64,000 nucleotides of DNA from Hyphomicrobiales bacterium (GTDB lineage: Bacteria > Pseudomonadota > Alphaproteobacteria > Rhizobiales > JAJFHB01), in assembly GCA_021775755.1 (NCBI GenBank), contig JAJFHE010000043.1:1-64000 (forward strand), given 5' to 3'. Below, piece by piece: positions 52,089 to 61,011 of this stretch. The translations under genes were made by a program, and so were the position numbers. The notes below the pieces were generated by a model, which saw nothing but the letters and a program-made list of their open reading frames with translations, had not been told where the DNA came from and did no database searches. Every line of letters starts with the position of its first letter. The first letter of the stretch is position 1.

Positions 52089-53420
52089 CTATAGCGCCGC
52101 CCGCACTTTGGCCGCGACGTCGAGGCCGCTTTCACGCGCGCCGGCCACTGTCGCCCAGTTGTGGCGGCTGCAGGCCTCGCCGGCGAACCAGATGCGCTCG
52201 CCGACCGGCTGTCGCAGCACCTTGCGGTAGGCGAAGGCGCCGGGTTCGGCGGACGCGTAGGAGCCGGCGGTGAGCCGGTTGCGGCCCCAGGCAGTGGCGT
52301 GACCCTTGATGAAGGAACGGTCGATGCCGGACCCGTAGATTCGGCGCAGTTCGCCGCGTGCGAAATCTATCGATGCCGCCGCGCCTTCCGTCTCCAGCTC
52401 GCGTGCAAAGCCGCCGCCGACGTCGGCAAGCGTCAGAGCCGAGCCGCCGACATTCGTGAGGAGACCGGCGCCGCGCGGTGGTTTATCGCCCTGAAGATCA
52501 ATCAGATAGTGCACATAGCGGTCATCGGACGTTCCGAGCACGTTGTCCGCAAACTGCAGCATGATGTGGTTGTAGAGGCCCATGGAGATCGAGTTGAACG
52601 CCTCGCGGGTTGCGAGAGGCAGCGCCGGTGTGAATTGCAGGCCGCCACCCGCGAGGACGCCGGTGGAGACGGTGACGATGCAGGCTTTGGCGGAAATCGT
52701 ACCTTTGGAGGTTTCGACGCTGATGCCGTTGCCGTCCCATACGACGCGGCTTGCCCGGGTTCCGAGTTCCACATCGATACCGCGCGCCCAATGGGCCACC
52801 AGAGTTCCGAAGCCCTCGCGGCAATAAAAGTCGGTGCCGTCATTGCCGCTCCACCAGTCGACGCAGGAGAACGCGTCGAAGTCCTTGCCCATGGAGTAGG
52901 CGCCGAGCACCAGATGCACCAGGGCGTGCCACTCAAGACCGTCCGGCACCAGCACGCTTGGCGCGACGTCGCGGCCTGCCTGCCCGGCCCGTGCGATTGA
53001 GTGCACAACCGCTTCATAGGCGGCGTAGTAGCGCTCCGCCTGTTCTTCCGTGGCGCGCTTGTTGCCAACGTAGAGGTCGAACTCTTCCGGTGCTTCATAG
53101 ACGTCGAAGCCGTTCTCTTCGGCGTATTCGACGAAAGGGTTTTCTTCCGCCGAATGCAGCCAGTGCGCTCCGACGTCATAAGGAACGCCGAAGATGGAGG
53201 TGTCCGTATGGGCGCGCCCGCCGATGCGGTTTGAAGCTTCAATGGTGACAACGCCGAGTCCTCTGGCCCGAAGCGCACGGGTCGCGGCAAGCCCCGCGGC
53301 GCCGGCGCCGATGACGATGACATCCGGGTTGGCGGGTGACGATGCGCGGCCGCGCACTGGAAATGCCGCGGTGGCGCCGGCACCGGCGATAAACGATCTC
53401 CGGCTGATGTGTCGGGTCAT
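52089..53420 (-). CDS. Tat-exported FAD amine oxidase
   Basis: 443 residues from ATG 53420. SRRSFIAGAGATAAF at the N-terminus is a twin-arginine signal, so the folded flavoprotein should be periplasmic. FAD-binding VIVIGAGAAGLAAT, GGRAHTD and a C-terminal GERIWFAGEACS give the flavin amine oxidase family (polyamine or monoamine oxidases). It would oxidise an amine and release H2O2. Its ATG overlaps the stop of the ureohydrolase gene as ATGA, so the two are coupled. Polyamine oxidation fits a ureohydrolase partner, though substrates are not proven. Confidence 0.85.
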   Translation of the reverse strand: MTRHISRRSFIAGAGATAAFPVRGRASSPANPDVIVIGAGAAGLAATRALRARGLGVVTIEASNRIGGRAHTDTSIFGVPYDVGAHWLHSAEENPFVEYAEENGFDVYEAPEEFDLYVGNKRATEEQAERYYAAYEAVVHSIARAGQAGRDVAPSVLVPDGLEWHALVHLVLGAYSMGKDFDAFSCVDWWSGNDGTDFYCREGFGTLVAHWARGIDVELGTRASRVVWDGNGISVETSKGTISAKACIVTVSTGVLAGGGLQFTPALPLATREAFNSISMGLYNHIMLQFADNVLGTSDDRYVHYLIDLQGDKPPRGAGLLTNVGGSALTLADVGGGFARELETEGAAASIDFARGELRRIYGSGIDRSFIKGHATAWGRNRLTAGSYASAEPGAFAYRKVLRQPVGERIWFAGEACSRHNWATVAGARESGLDVAAKVRAAL

Positions 53421-54403
53421 GTCGCGTCCCAGCTCCGGACACAGCCGGCTTTGCGTGCGGCAAGGCAGCATACCGCTTCGACCATGAGGCGCGCGGCAAG
53501 CGTCGATGTCGTGCCGCTATTGGAGTCGAAGTCGGGCGAGACCTCAACGACATCGAACCCGGCAAACCCGTTCTCGCAGGCCAAACGCACGCCGTTGATG
53601 ATCTCGCGGCTGGTAAATCCGCCTGGTTCGATGGAGTTGGTGCCCGGTGCGTAGGCGGGGTCGATGACGTCGATATCGACACTGACATAAGGCGGGCGTC
53701 CCTGCGGCGAGGCAATCTCCAGCGCCTCTTCGACAACCGCCTCTATGCCGCGCTTTTGTACGGTCCGGTCGGAATAAACCGTGATGCCGAGTTCCTTGTA
53801 GAGCGGTGTCCATTCGGGCAGGTTGCGCGGCCCCTTCGGTCCGATTATGGCGATGTGCTTCGGATCCACCTGCGGCAGTTCGCAGATGCGCATGACCGGC
53901 GAGGCGCGTGTCAGGCGGTCTTCGTTGAAGCTTTCGCAAAGATCGAGATGGGTATCGAACAGCAGAAAGCCCAACGGGCCGCCCACGTGTTCCGCCACCG
54001 CTTTGACGGCCGGATAGGTAACACCGTGGTCGCCGCCCATCATCATCGAGCGCGCACCCGCGCCCTGGATTTCGCCGATGCGCGTTTCCAGACGCCGGTA
54101 GCTTTCCGGCGTGTCACCTGGAACCACATCGACGTCGCCGCAATCGAGCACGCGTACATGATCGAGGGCGTGCATGTCCCAGTCGAAATGATAGCTGCCG
54201 AAGAGCAGCGAGAACTTTCGGATTTCCTGGGGAGCGCGCCGTGTAGCGCCGCCGCGGAATGTCGCAATCCCGTCATAGGGCATGCCCACCACCACAGCGT
54301 CCGCGGTCTCGCCGGCGAGCGAGGGTTGATGTTCAACCGCCATGAAGGGCGGAACGTCGCCGAACATTTTCGGGATGTCGTTTGGAGACAGCGCCATGGG
54401 CAT
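53417..54403 (-). CDS. Ureohydrolase (agmatinase/arginase family)
   Basis: 328 residues from ATG 54403; an ATG at 54397 is equally placed, and the longer frame to 55111 is rejected because it covers the next gene. The two-manganese site is intact: GGDHGVTYP, FDTHLDL and SVDIDVIDP, with GTNSIEPGG. The usual substrate-loop His (SHGT) is replaced by RASPVMR, so agmatine or arginine may not be the substrate; guanidino acids are an option. Hydrolyses a guanidine to urea. Start overlaps no neighbour, but the divergent CoA-synthetase gene begins 118 bp away. Confidence 0.8.
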   Translation of the reverse strand: MPMALSPNDIPKMFGDVPPFMAVEHQPSLAGETADAVVVGMPYDGIATFRGGATRRAPQEIRKFSLLFGSYHFDWDMHALDHVRVLDCGDVDVVPGDTPESYRRLETRIGEIQGAGARSMMMGGDHGVTYPAVKAVAEHVGGPLGFLLFDTHLDLCESFNEDRLTRASPVMRICELPQVDPKHIAIIGPKGPRNLPEWTPLYKELGITVYSDRTVQKRGIEAVVEEALEIASPQGRPPYVSVDIDVIDPAYAPGTNSIEPGGFTSREIINGVRLACENGFAGFDVVEVSPDFDSNSGTTSTLAARLMVEAVCCLAARKAGCVRSWDAT

Positions 54404-54520
54404 TCTCGTTGTTGAACCGCATAAATCCTGCCCGAGTTGGCGATTGTGTGCCACCGGAAACTGCATGCTTGATCGCGCGGGCCGTTCCACTGAAGATGCC
54501 GCCTTGGTTAGATACGGCAG

Positions 54521-56626
54521 GTGAGGTGGCGGGTGCCCGGCAGCGAGAATGCAACACTGGAGCGGCTGCAACCGCTTTTGCATCCAGCATCCATGGCCGT
54601 CATCGGCGCCAGTGCGCGCGCGCACCGGCCGGGACTTGCGGTTATCCGCGCAGCGCTTTCGTACGGGTTCGACGGGCCGATCTATCCGGTTACGCCAAAC
54701 TATGAAGAGATCGAGGGGATTACCTGCTTTGCCGATTTGGCGGAGGCGCCGGGACCGGTCGACCTCGCGGTTATTGCCGGTGCGGCGGAACGCGCGCCGG
54801 CGTTTCTGGAAAGTGCTGTTTCGGCAGGTGCCCGCGCCGCATTGATCTTCGCAACGCTGTCGCATGAAAAGCAAGGCGGCGTCTCTGCGGTCGAACGGGT
54901 CGGAGCGTTGGCGGCGGAGGCCGGCATTCCGCTGCTCGGGTCCGGTTCCATCGGTTACGTCAACTATCCCGCGTCGCGTGCCGCGACATGGGTGCCGCCC
55001 GAACCCGCCCACATTACGCCAGGCTCCATCGCCCTGATCATTCAATCGGGCGCCCTTTACTGTTACTGCAACAACACCGACCCTCGTTTGCGTAACTGTT
55101 TCACCATTCACCCGGGCCAGGAGGCAGGTCTCGGTACGGCTGAAATTCTGGAATATGCCCTGGCAATGCCGCAGACCCGAGTGATTGGTCTTTATCTTGA
55201 AACCGTACGCGACCCGGATCGGTTTGCCGCCGCACTGTCACTTGCGGACGCGAAAGGCGTGCCGGTGGTTGTGCTCAAGCCTGGCCGCAGCGCGCGGGCG
55301 GCGGATGCCATCGCCACGCACGCCGGTCGGCTGGCTGGCGACGACCGCATCTTCGATGCCCTGTTCCGGCGCCATGGCGTGGTGCGCGTGGAGACGACGG
55401 ATGAGCTCTATTCAACGGTCCTGCTGTTTTCGAAAGTGGGTGTTCCGGGGCCTGGAGGCCTTGCGGCGGTTACGGATTCCGGCGGCCAGCGTTCATTGCT
55501 GCTCGATGCGGCGGAGCGCCGTGGTTTGCCTCTGGCGGATTTCCGCGATGCGACCCGCGCACGTCTGCGCCAGGTGCTCGCGCCTGATCTGCCGGACAAC
55601 AACCCCATCGACATGTGGGGGGGTGAGGAAGATATCGTTGAACATGTGGGGACCTGTCTCGACATAGCGCTTGACGATCCCGACACCGCGCTTGCCGCCG
55701 TTTTCACCGAACTGGGCTCGTCGAACACGGATATTTTCGTGGAGTGTTTCGCGCAGGCTGGTATCGCCGCGGCACAGCGTGCCGACAAGCCGGTTATCGC
55801 CATGACGTTTTCAAGCCGGCATTTCTATCCGGACAATCTCAGATTGCTGGATGATGCGGGTATTGCCGTACTGGATGGCGTGCAGGCGTCCGTTGCGGCG
55901 ATTACCAACCTGCTTGGCCGCAGAGAGCGTGCACGCGATTCCGCGGGTTCCGCGCCGAAACTGACGGGCGAAGTTGAAGCGCGTGTGCGTGCAGCGTGTT
56001 CGGGAGGCGAGTTCGAAGCGCTGGCGCTCCTCCGGGCGGCAGGGGTCGCGACGGCAGATTGTTTCGCAGCCGAAACGATAGAGGGCGTACAAGCGGCCTT
56101 TGAGAAGATTGACGGGCCGGTGGCGCTCAAAACCGCCGCCGGGCATCTGCACAAGGGGGATGTGGGCGGTGTTGTTCTGAACCTGAAGACCTCCGACAAA
56201 GTGGCCGCCGCCTATGCGGAGATGGCCGGGCGTCTCGGTCCTGAGGTTACCGTCGCCGCGATGGCGCTTAAGGGTGTGGAGGCTGCCATCGGTGCCGTTG
56301 GCGCGACGCCTTTCGGACCGGCGGTCATGTTCGGAGCAGGCGGTACGCTGGTCGAAGTACTCGACGATGTGACGTTTGAGCTCGCGCCGCTTGACCGAGC
56401 TACGGCCCTCGCCATGATCGGTCGCACGAAAGTTTCCGCCTTGCTGTCGGGCGTGCGGGGCAGCGAGGCGTGCGATGTGGACGCGCTGTGCGATGCCATC
56501 GTGCGCGTATCGCAACTTATTGCCGCCGCGCCGGATGTTGCCGAGATTGACGTAAACCCGGTGATCGTTACCGAAACCGGTTGTATTGCCGTAGACGCGG
56601 TTGTGCGGGGGCTCGACCCGCGATGA
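54521..56626 (+). CDS. Acyl-CoA synthetase, NDP-forming superfamily
   Basis: 701 residues, annotated from GTG 54521; a GTG at 54533 has GAGG nearer and is possible. N-terminal CoA-binding (LHPASMAVIGASARAHRPGL) and ligase domains, the expected catalytic His in ATHAGRLAG, and a C-terminal ATP-grasp domain with LKTAAGHLHKGDVGGV. Fused alpha-beta form of ADP-forming acetyl-CoA synthetase. Activates a carboxylic acid to its CoA thioester. The family also includes the DMSP lyase DddX, an alternative given the marine-type genes but unsupported. It precedes the CaiD-like gene by 51 bp and likely feeds it. Confidence 0.8.
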   Translation: MRWRVPGSENATLERLQPLLHPASMAVIGASARAHRPGLAVIRAALSYGFDGPIYPVTPNYEEIEGITCFADLAEAPGPVDLAVIAGAAERAPAFLESAVSAGARAALIFATLSHEKQGGVSAVERVGALAAEAGIPLLGSGSIGYVNYPASRAATWVPPEPAHITPGSIALIIQSGALYCYCNNTDPRLRNCFTIHPGQEAGLGTAEILEYALAMPQTRVIGLYLETVRDPDRFAAALSLADAKGVPVVVLKPGRSARAADAIATHAGRLAGDDRIFDALFRRHGVVRVETTDELYSTVLLFSKVGVPGPGGLAAVTDSGGQRSLLLDAAERRGLPLADFRDATRARLRQVLAPDLPDNNPIDMWGGEEDIVEHVGTCLDIALDDPDTALAAVFTELGSSNTDIFVECFAQAGIAAAQRADKPVIAMTFSSRHFYPDNLRLLDDAGIAVLDGVQASVAAITNLLGRRERARDSAGSAPKLTGEVEARVRAACSGGEFEALALLRAAGVATADCFAAETIEGVQAAFEKIDGPVALKTAAGHLHKGDVGGVVLNLKTSDKVAAAYAEMAGRLGPEVTVAAMALKGVEAAIGAVGATPFGPAVMFGAGGTLVEVLDDVTFELAPLDRATALAMIGRTKVSALLSGVRGSEACDVDALCDAIVRVSQLIAAAPDVAEIDVNPVIVTETGCIAVDAVVRGLDPR

Positions 56627-56677
56627 GAATTAGGCGAAAACTGCGCCGCACATGCCGCGTGAAACAGGAGAACTGAA

Positions 56678-57496
56678 ATGAGCGACGAGGCGATGGTTTC
56701 CACCAGGCGGGACGGTCCGATCCTGGAAATCACGATCAACCGGCCGCCGGCCAATGCGATCAACCGGGAGGCCAGCCGCGCCATTTATGCGGCGCTGCGT
56801 GAACTGCAGGACGATCCGGACCTGCGCGTCGGCCTGATCACCGCCAATGGCGAGCGCATCTTCTCCGCCGGCTGGGACCTGAAGGAGCTTGCCAGTGAAG
56901 GGTATGACCCGGAACTCGATTCGCATCCCGAACTCGGTAACGGGCCCGGCGGGTTTGCCGGAATCACCGAGTTCGAGGACCTCATGAAGCCGGTGGTTGC
57001 CGCGGTTAACGGGGCGGCGATCGGCGGCGGTTTTGAAATCGTGCTCGCCTGCGATGTCGTCGTGATGGCGGACAATGCCTATTACCAGTTGCCCGAAATG
57101 CAGCGCGGCTTTCTCGCCGATGCCGGCGCCATGCAACGCCTGCCGCGCAAGATACCGCAGAACGTGGCGGTCGAAATGCTGCTCTCGGGCAGACGCATGG
57201 AATCGGACGAAGCGGAACGCTGGGGGCTCGCCAACAAGGTTGTGCCGCATGGCGATCTCATGGAGGCGTCGCGCGAGATGGCAAGGGAGATCTCCAAAGG
57301 CGCACCGCTTGCCCTGCAGTCGTTGAAGGCAGTGTTGCAGCGTATCGAGACGCTGTCGGTGCATGACGCGCTGAAGCTCACCAAGCCTGGTAAGAGCGGG
57401 TTGGACATCTATGAGCGTATGTGTACGTCGGAAGATTTCCTCGAAGGGCCGACGGCCTTTGCAGAAAAGCGCGAGCCCGTCTGGAAGGGGCGCTAA
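56678..57496 (+). CDS. CaiD-like crotonase (carnitinyl-CoA dehydratase family)
   Basis: 272 residues; AGGAG precedes ATG 56678. Strongly CaiD-like: LEITINRPPANAI, FSAGWDLKEL, NGPGGFAGITE, NGAAIGGGFEIVLACD oxyanion loop, and a C-terminal AFAEKREPVWKGR nearly the same as in E. coli CaiD as I recall it. CaiD hydrates crotonobetainyl-CoA to carnitinyl-CoA. The CoA ligase genes on both sides could make its substrate. The catalytic Glu pair region is shifted (LPEMQRGFLAD), so acrylyl- or other enoyl-CoAs are alternatives. Convergent with, and overlapping by 4 bp, the next gene. Confidence 0.82.
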   Translation: MSDEAMVSTRRDGPILEITINRPPANAINREASRAIYAALRELQDDPDLRVGLITANGERIFSAGWDLKELASEGYDPELDSHPELGNGPGGFAGITEFEDLMKPVVAAVNGAAIGGGFEIVLACDVVVMADNAYYQLPEMQRGFLADAGAMQRLPRKIPQNVAVEMLLSGRRMESDEAERWGLANKVVPHGDLMEASREMAREISKGAPLALQSLKAVLQRIETLSVHDALKLTKPGKSGLDIYERMCTSEDFLEGPTAFAEKREPVWKGR

Positions 57497-59100
57497 CCGG
57501 CCTCGTCGTTCGTGTGATCCAGCGCCATATCGCGCAGTGCGCCACGCTGTATTTTTCGGCCATTGGGGCCGTCGGTTGCCGGAAATGCGTCGAGTTCGAT
57601 CACCCGTGCCGGGACCTTGAAGCCGGCGAGACCGTCGCGGCAGTGCTCTATCACACGGTCCTCATCGAGAGTGCCGGCGGTTTCGGGAATGACGAATGTT
57701 ACGGGACGCTGCCGTCCGCCGACGTCAATGGCGACAGTCTGGGCGGCATGCACGGACGCGTCCTGCTCGATCCAGGCATCAATCTCCGCCGGGTTCACGA
57801 GGAATCCGCCGAGCCGCATGCTGTCGCCCATGCGCTGCTCGAAGACGAAATGGTGCTCGTCCGTCATGCGGGCGAGATCGCCGGTGCGCACAAAACCGTC
57901 ATCGGTAAGGGCGGAGGCGGTGGCGTCCGGATTGCCGTAATAATCCTCAAAGAGGCTCGGGCCCGACAGTTGAAGTTCTCCGGCCTCTCCGGGAGGGAGT
58001 TCACGGCCGCTTTCGGGGTCGCATACGCGTGCCGCTGCATGCGGTGACGTCGGCGTGCCGCCGGCAAGCGCCCTATCTTCCGCCGGCGCCCGTTCGCATT
58101 GGCGGGCATAGAGCGCCTGGACCTCGCTCATACCATAGAGGCCAAGCAGCCTGAGGCCGCGGGCCTCGGCATCTTTGACGAACTCGGCCGGGCGCGCCTC
58201 GTTGAAGCAGGCAAACCCGCACCAATCGACGCTTGTCAGGTTTTTGGCGGAAGCGGGTTCAAGCAGACGTTTCACCATTTCATCGGTAGCGTTGAACGAA
58301 GTGATGCGGTGGCGCGGGATGAGCCGTGCGGCCCCTGCGGCATTGAACGCGGACATAAGGACCGACGTCGTACCGGCAGCAATCCCTCCCATCGCCTGTG
58401 CCAGTCCGAAGGTCCCGCAGAGCGGCAGGGCCTGGAGCAGGGCCGCCCCTGAGCGGTCGTAGCCGAAACCGCAGGCCACATCCTGTGCGTGACAGACGAT
58501 GGATCGTTGCGTGTGCCGCACAAATTTCGGCCTGTTTGTGGTCCCCGATGTCGTGAACATGACAACGCCGTCATCGCCGGAAACGGCCTCGAAGTCACAT
58601 GTATTGGCGTTGCACAGTTCGCCGATGGGCAAGGCATCAGGCAAACCCTCCGGCGTGGTGCGTGGCGTGCCGCAGGCAATAATGTGTTGCAGCGCCGCGC
58701 AGGCCTCCGGTTCGATCTCCGAAAGGATCGTTTCGAAACCGATATCCTTGAACCCCGGCTCATAGACCAGCGCGACCGCGCCGGAACGCTTAAGGATGTC
58801 GCCGACCTCAGCGCTTCGAAAGCGGGTGTTGACGCACATGGCGAGCGCACTGAGTCGCGCCAGCGCGGCAAGCGTCACAATCCACCAGATGGTGTTCGGC
58901 AGCCAGACGGCGACGCGGTCTCCTCTGCCGATACCGAGCCCGGCAAGCCCTGCCGCGAGGCGCATGCTCGTGTTGCCGACCTCGGCGAAGCTCATTGCGT
59001 GCTCGCCCTCGATAAGCGCTGGCTTGCCCTCCAGTGCCGCGGCCTGAGCGTCGATAAGATCCGGCAGGGTCCGGTGGCGCGTCACCGTTGCGTCAGTCAT
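57493..59100 (-). CDS. AMP-forming acyl-CoA ligase (CaiC-like)
   Basis: 535 residues from ATG 59100, overlapping the end of the HD-kinase gene by 8 bp. ANL family: phosphate loop TTSGTTNRPK, LYGMSEVQA, GFVRTGDLA hinge and C-terminal GPNGRKIQRG with the adenylation Lys. General size of CaiC and medium-chain ligases. Activates a carboxylate with ATP and CoA. Next to the CaiD-like gene, so crotonobetaine, carnitine or another betaine-derived acid is the likely substrate, but the acyl pocket cannot be read. Possibly co-transcribed with the repair genes upstream. Confidence 0.8.
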   Translation of the reverse strand: MTDATVTRHRTLPDLIDAQAAALEGKPALIEGEHAMSFAEVGNTSMRLAAGLAGLGIGRGDRVAVWLPNTIWWIVTLAALARLSALAMCVNTRFRSAEVGDILKRSGAVALVYEPGFKDIGFETILSEIEPEACAALQHIIACGTPRTTPEGLPDALPIGELCNANTCDFEAVSGDDGVVMFTTSGTTNRPKFVRHTQRSIVCHAQDVACGFGYDRSGAALLQALPLCGTFGLAQAMGGIAAGTTSVLMSAFNAAGAARLIPRHRITSFNATDEMVKRLLEPASAKNLTSVDWCGFACFNEARPAEFVKDAEARGLRLLGLYGMSEVQALYARQCERAPAEDRALAGGTPTSPHAAARVCDPESGRELPPGEAGELQLSGPSLFEDYYGNPDATASALTDDGFVRTGDLARMTDEHHFVFEQRMGDSMRLGGFLVNPAEIDAWIEQDASVHAAQTVAIDVGGRQRPVTFVIPETAGTLDEDRVIEHCRDGLAGFKVPARVIELDAFPATDGPNGRKIQRGALRDMALDHTNDEAG

Positions 59101-60214
59101 CGGCCGTAACCCACTTAACGTCATGCGCTTCGGTGCGGGAGGGCACTTCCCATTTCTCCAGCATGCGCGTCATGGCCTTGTCTGGCACCGGGCGCTCCCG
59201 GGCCCTGTTGCGTGTGTGCACGACATTGTGCGGCGCCTCGACATAGACGATATGAACGCGCGCCTTGTAGTCGGCGCAGAGGCCAACGGCTTTCGTTCTC
59301 AGCTGGCGGCTCACATTGGTCGCGTTCCAGGTGAAATCACGCCCCGCACGCAGGTGCTTGCGTGCCTGTTCGCGGGCTTCGGTGACAACCTTGCCCTGAT
59401 CCTCGCCCGCGTCGATGCGCAATGCGCGGCGGATGTCGTCAAGCGATACGACCTCGTTGTGGCCGCCCTGCGCCGCGATCCAGTAATCCTTGCCGCTTGC
59501 CGGCAGGCCGGACATGACGGTGACGTCGCAGATCCGATCGTCATAGGCTTCATAGTCGGGCGCGCGTCCCTTGCGGCGGAAATACTCAAAGCGGCTGTGA
59601 TCGGAGGCGAACGGAAACGGCCCGGAGAGGCAGGCCTTTTCATCACAGTATTCGCCAAACAGATCAATGCGATCGAACAGCTCGTCCTTGTCATCGCAGG
59701 TACGCCCTTCGATGTCCGCACGGGCGAGATGCACCAGAAGATCGGCACGGGTCGCATAGCTGATCTCCGCGGCAAGGCGCGTCGGGTCATCGCGCTGCAG
59801 CAGGAAAAACGGTACCTGATGATAGGTGATCATGCCGCAGATCGTCTCGCGCATCGCGAACGGCAGACCGGCGCGCCAGAGCAGCGCGCGTGCCATGATT
59901 TCACCGGTCTTGGAATGGCCGCGTGAACTTATGCGGCCGTGCGCCTCTTCCTTTGTGCGCGCCGGTTTACCGATGTCGTGCAGTATGGCTGCCCAGAATA
60001 CGATGTCGCGGGCCGGCTCTTCGAGCGCGCGCCAGCCGGGTGCCGCGGCAAGTGCCTCGCACACCATGCGGGTGTGGATCCAGACATTGCCTTCGGCATG
60101 GTAGATCGGGTCCTGCGGGCAATCGGCAAGCGCGCGGATGCAGTCGAACTCCGCATCGATGGCATCCCAGTCGACGCGCCAATGCGGCGGTTTTGGGGTG
60201 AAACGGCCCGGCAT
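59093..60214 (-). CDS. HD phosphohydrolase-polynucleotide kinase fusion (HD-Pnk-like)
   Basis: 373 residues. N-terminal HD domain: H47 (NVWIHTRM), H79-D80 (ILHDIGKP), H100 (RGHSKTG) and D167 (ARADIEGR). C-terminal P-loop kinase from about 230: GLPASGK ends at K242, SLDDIRRAL, and TWNATNVSRQLR as in Pnkp-type 5'-kinases. HD-Pnk proteins, characterised in Runella, remove 2',3'-cyclic or 2'-/3'-phosphates with the HD domain and phosphorylate 5'-OH ends with the kinase, thereby healing broken nucleic acid ends. Two bases after the RNA ligase gene, forming a repair cassette with it and the methyltransferase. Confidence 0.85.
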   Translation of the reverse strand: MPGRFTPKPPHWRVDWDAIDAEFDCIRALADCPQDPIYHAEGNVWIHTRMVCEALAAAPGWRALEEPARDIVFWAAILHDIGKPARTKEEAHGRISSRGHSKTGEIMARALLWRAGLPFAMRETICGMITYHQVPFFLLQRDDPTRLAAEISYATRADLLVHLARADIEGRTCDDKDELFDRIDLFGEYCDEKACLSGPFPFASDHSRFEYFRRKGRAPDYEAYDDRICDVTVMSGLPASGKDYWIAAQGGHNEVVSLDDIRRALRIDAGEDQGKVVTEAREQARKHLRAGRDFTWNATNVSRQLRTKAVGLCADYKARVHIVYVEAPHNVVHTRNRARERPVPDKAMTRMLEKWEVPSRTEAHDVKWVTADD

Positions 60215-60216
60215 AG

Positions 60217-61011
60217 TCAGTCAATATCCTTGTATATGTCCACTCCCGGAGCGAGCCTGTTGGGCAGGATCGGCCGGTCCATCCAATGGCTCCGCGAACT
60301 GCGCACAGTATCGAGAAAACTGGCTCGGACATACTTGCAGCGTGCGATCACGCGCTCACCGTCCTCAACCTTGATATAAAGGCCTTCCATCTCGGAGCGG
60401 CCGTCGGTCTCCGACAGGACACGTTCGGGATCCTGATCCGTCTCAACGGCCTGTTCTCTGAGCGCCGAGGCCCAATCCGGCGATTTGAAGGTGCTGTGGC
60501 CGATCAGCGATGTCAGCGATTTGAGCGATGCCGCCGGCCCTTCAAAGAGTACGGGAACGGAACAGACCGGCAGGCCGGCAAGGCGTTCACGGCGTCTTGC
60601 CGTCGACAGGAACACCCCGGTCATGCGGTCGAGGAGATCGAACTCGAGAAAATAGTGCGGCAGCGCGTCATAGAAAATCGTGTGCTTGGCATAGACCCAT
60701 TCCGCATACATGACGTAGCGGTCTTCGAGGAGATCGCGCAGCATTGCGTGGTGCCGGTTCGCCCACGCTTTCAGGGGCGCGAACTGTGCTTCGCGGGCGC
60801 CGCCGGTCAGATAGTGGCCACGGCTTTGCAGGAGCAGATCGCCGGCGGCGGAAAAACTGATACCGCAGTTGCCGCCATCGACCTTTTCTTCCGCAACGAT
60901 GTAGAGCCCCTCAATGCCGGAAAACGGGATGGCGTCGAGATCCTCATCGCCCGGCTGCAGGCGCGATCCCTCCAGATGCGGCGTGCGCGGGAATTTGAGC
61001 AAATCCGCCAT
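60217..61011 (-). CDS. ATP-dependent RNA ligase family protein
   Basis: 264 residues. Nucleotidyltransferase motifs in order: nucleophile K43 in EEKVDGGN (motif I), LLQSRG (Ia), YAEWVY and FLEFDLLD (III/IIIa), EGLYIK at 209-214 (IV) and ARCKYVR with K226 (V). Short, without a recognised C-terminal domain, like Rnl2/Rnl5-type RNA ligases that seal 3'-OH and 5'-phosphate ends. Lies between the HD-kinase and methyltransferase genes at 0-2 bp spacing, so the product of end healing would be its substrate. Confidence 0.85.
   Translation of the reverse strand: MADLLKFPRTPHLEGSRLQPGDEDLDAIPFSGIEGLYIVAEEKVDGGNCGISFSAAGDLLLQSRGHYLTGGAREAQFAPLKAWANRHHAMLRDLLEDRYVMYAEWVYAKHTIFYDALPHYFLEFDLLDRMTGVFLSTARRRERLAGLPVCSVPVLFEGPAASLKSLTSLIGHSTFKSPDWASALREQAVETDQDPERVLSETDGRSEMEGLYIKVEDGERVIARCKYVRASFLDTVRSSRSHWMDRPILPNRLAPGVDIYKDID

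Noticed and set aside
53417-55111. Ureohydrolase frame extended to 55111 as a fusion protein
   Set aside because: The extra N-terminal part is antisense to the CoA-synthetase gene and has no domain; the family begins near MALSPND.
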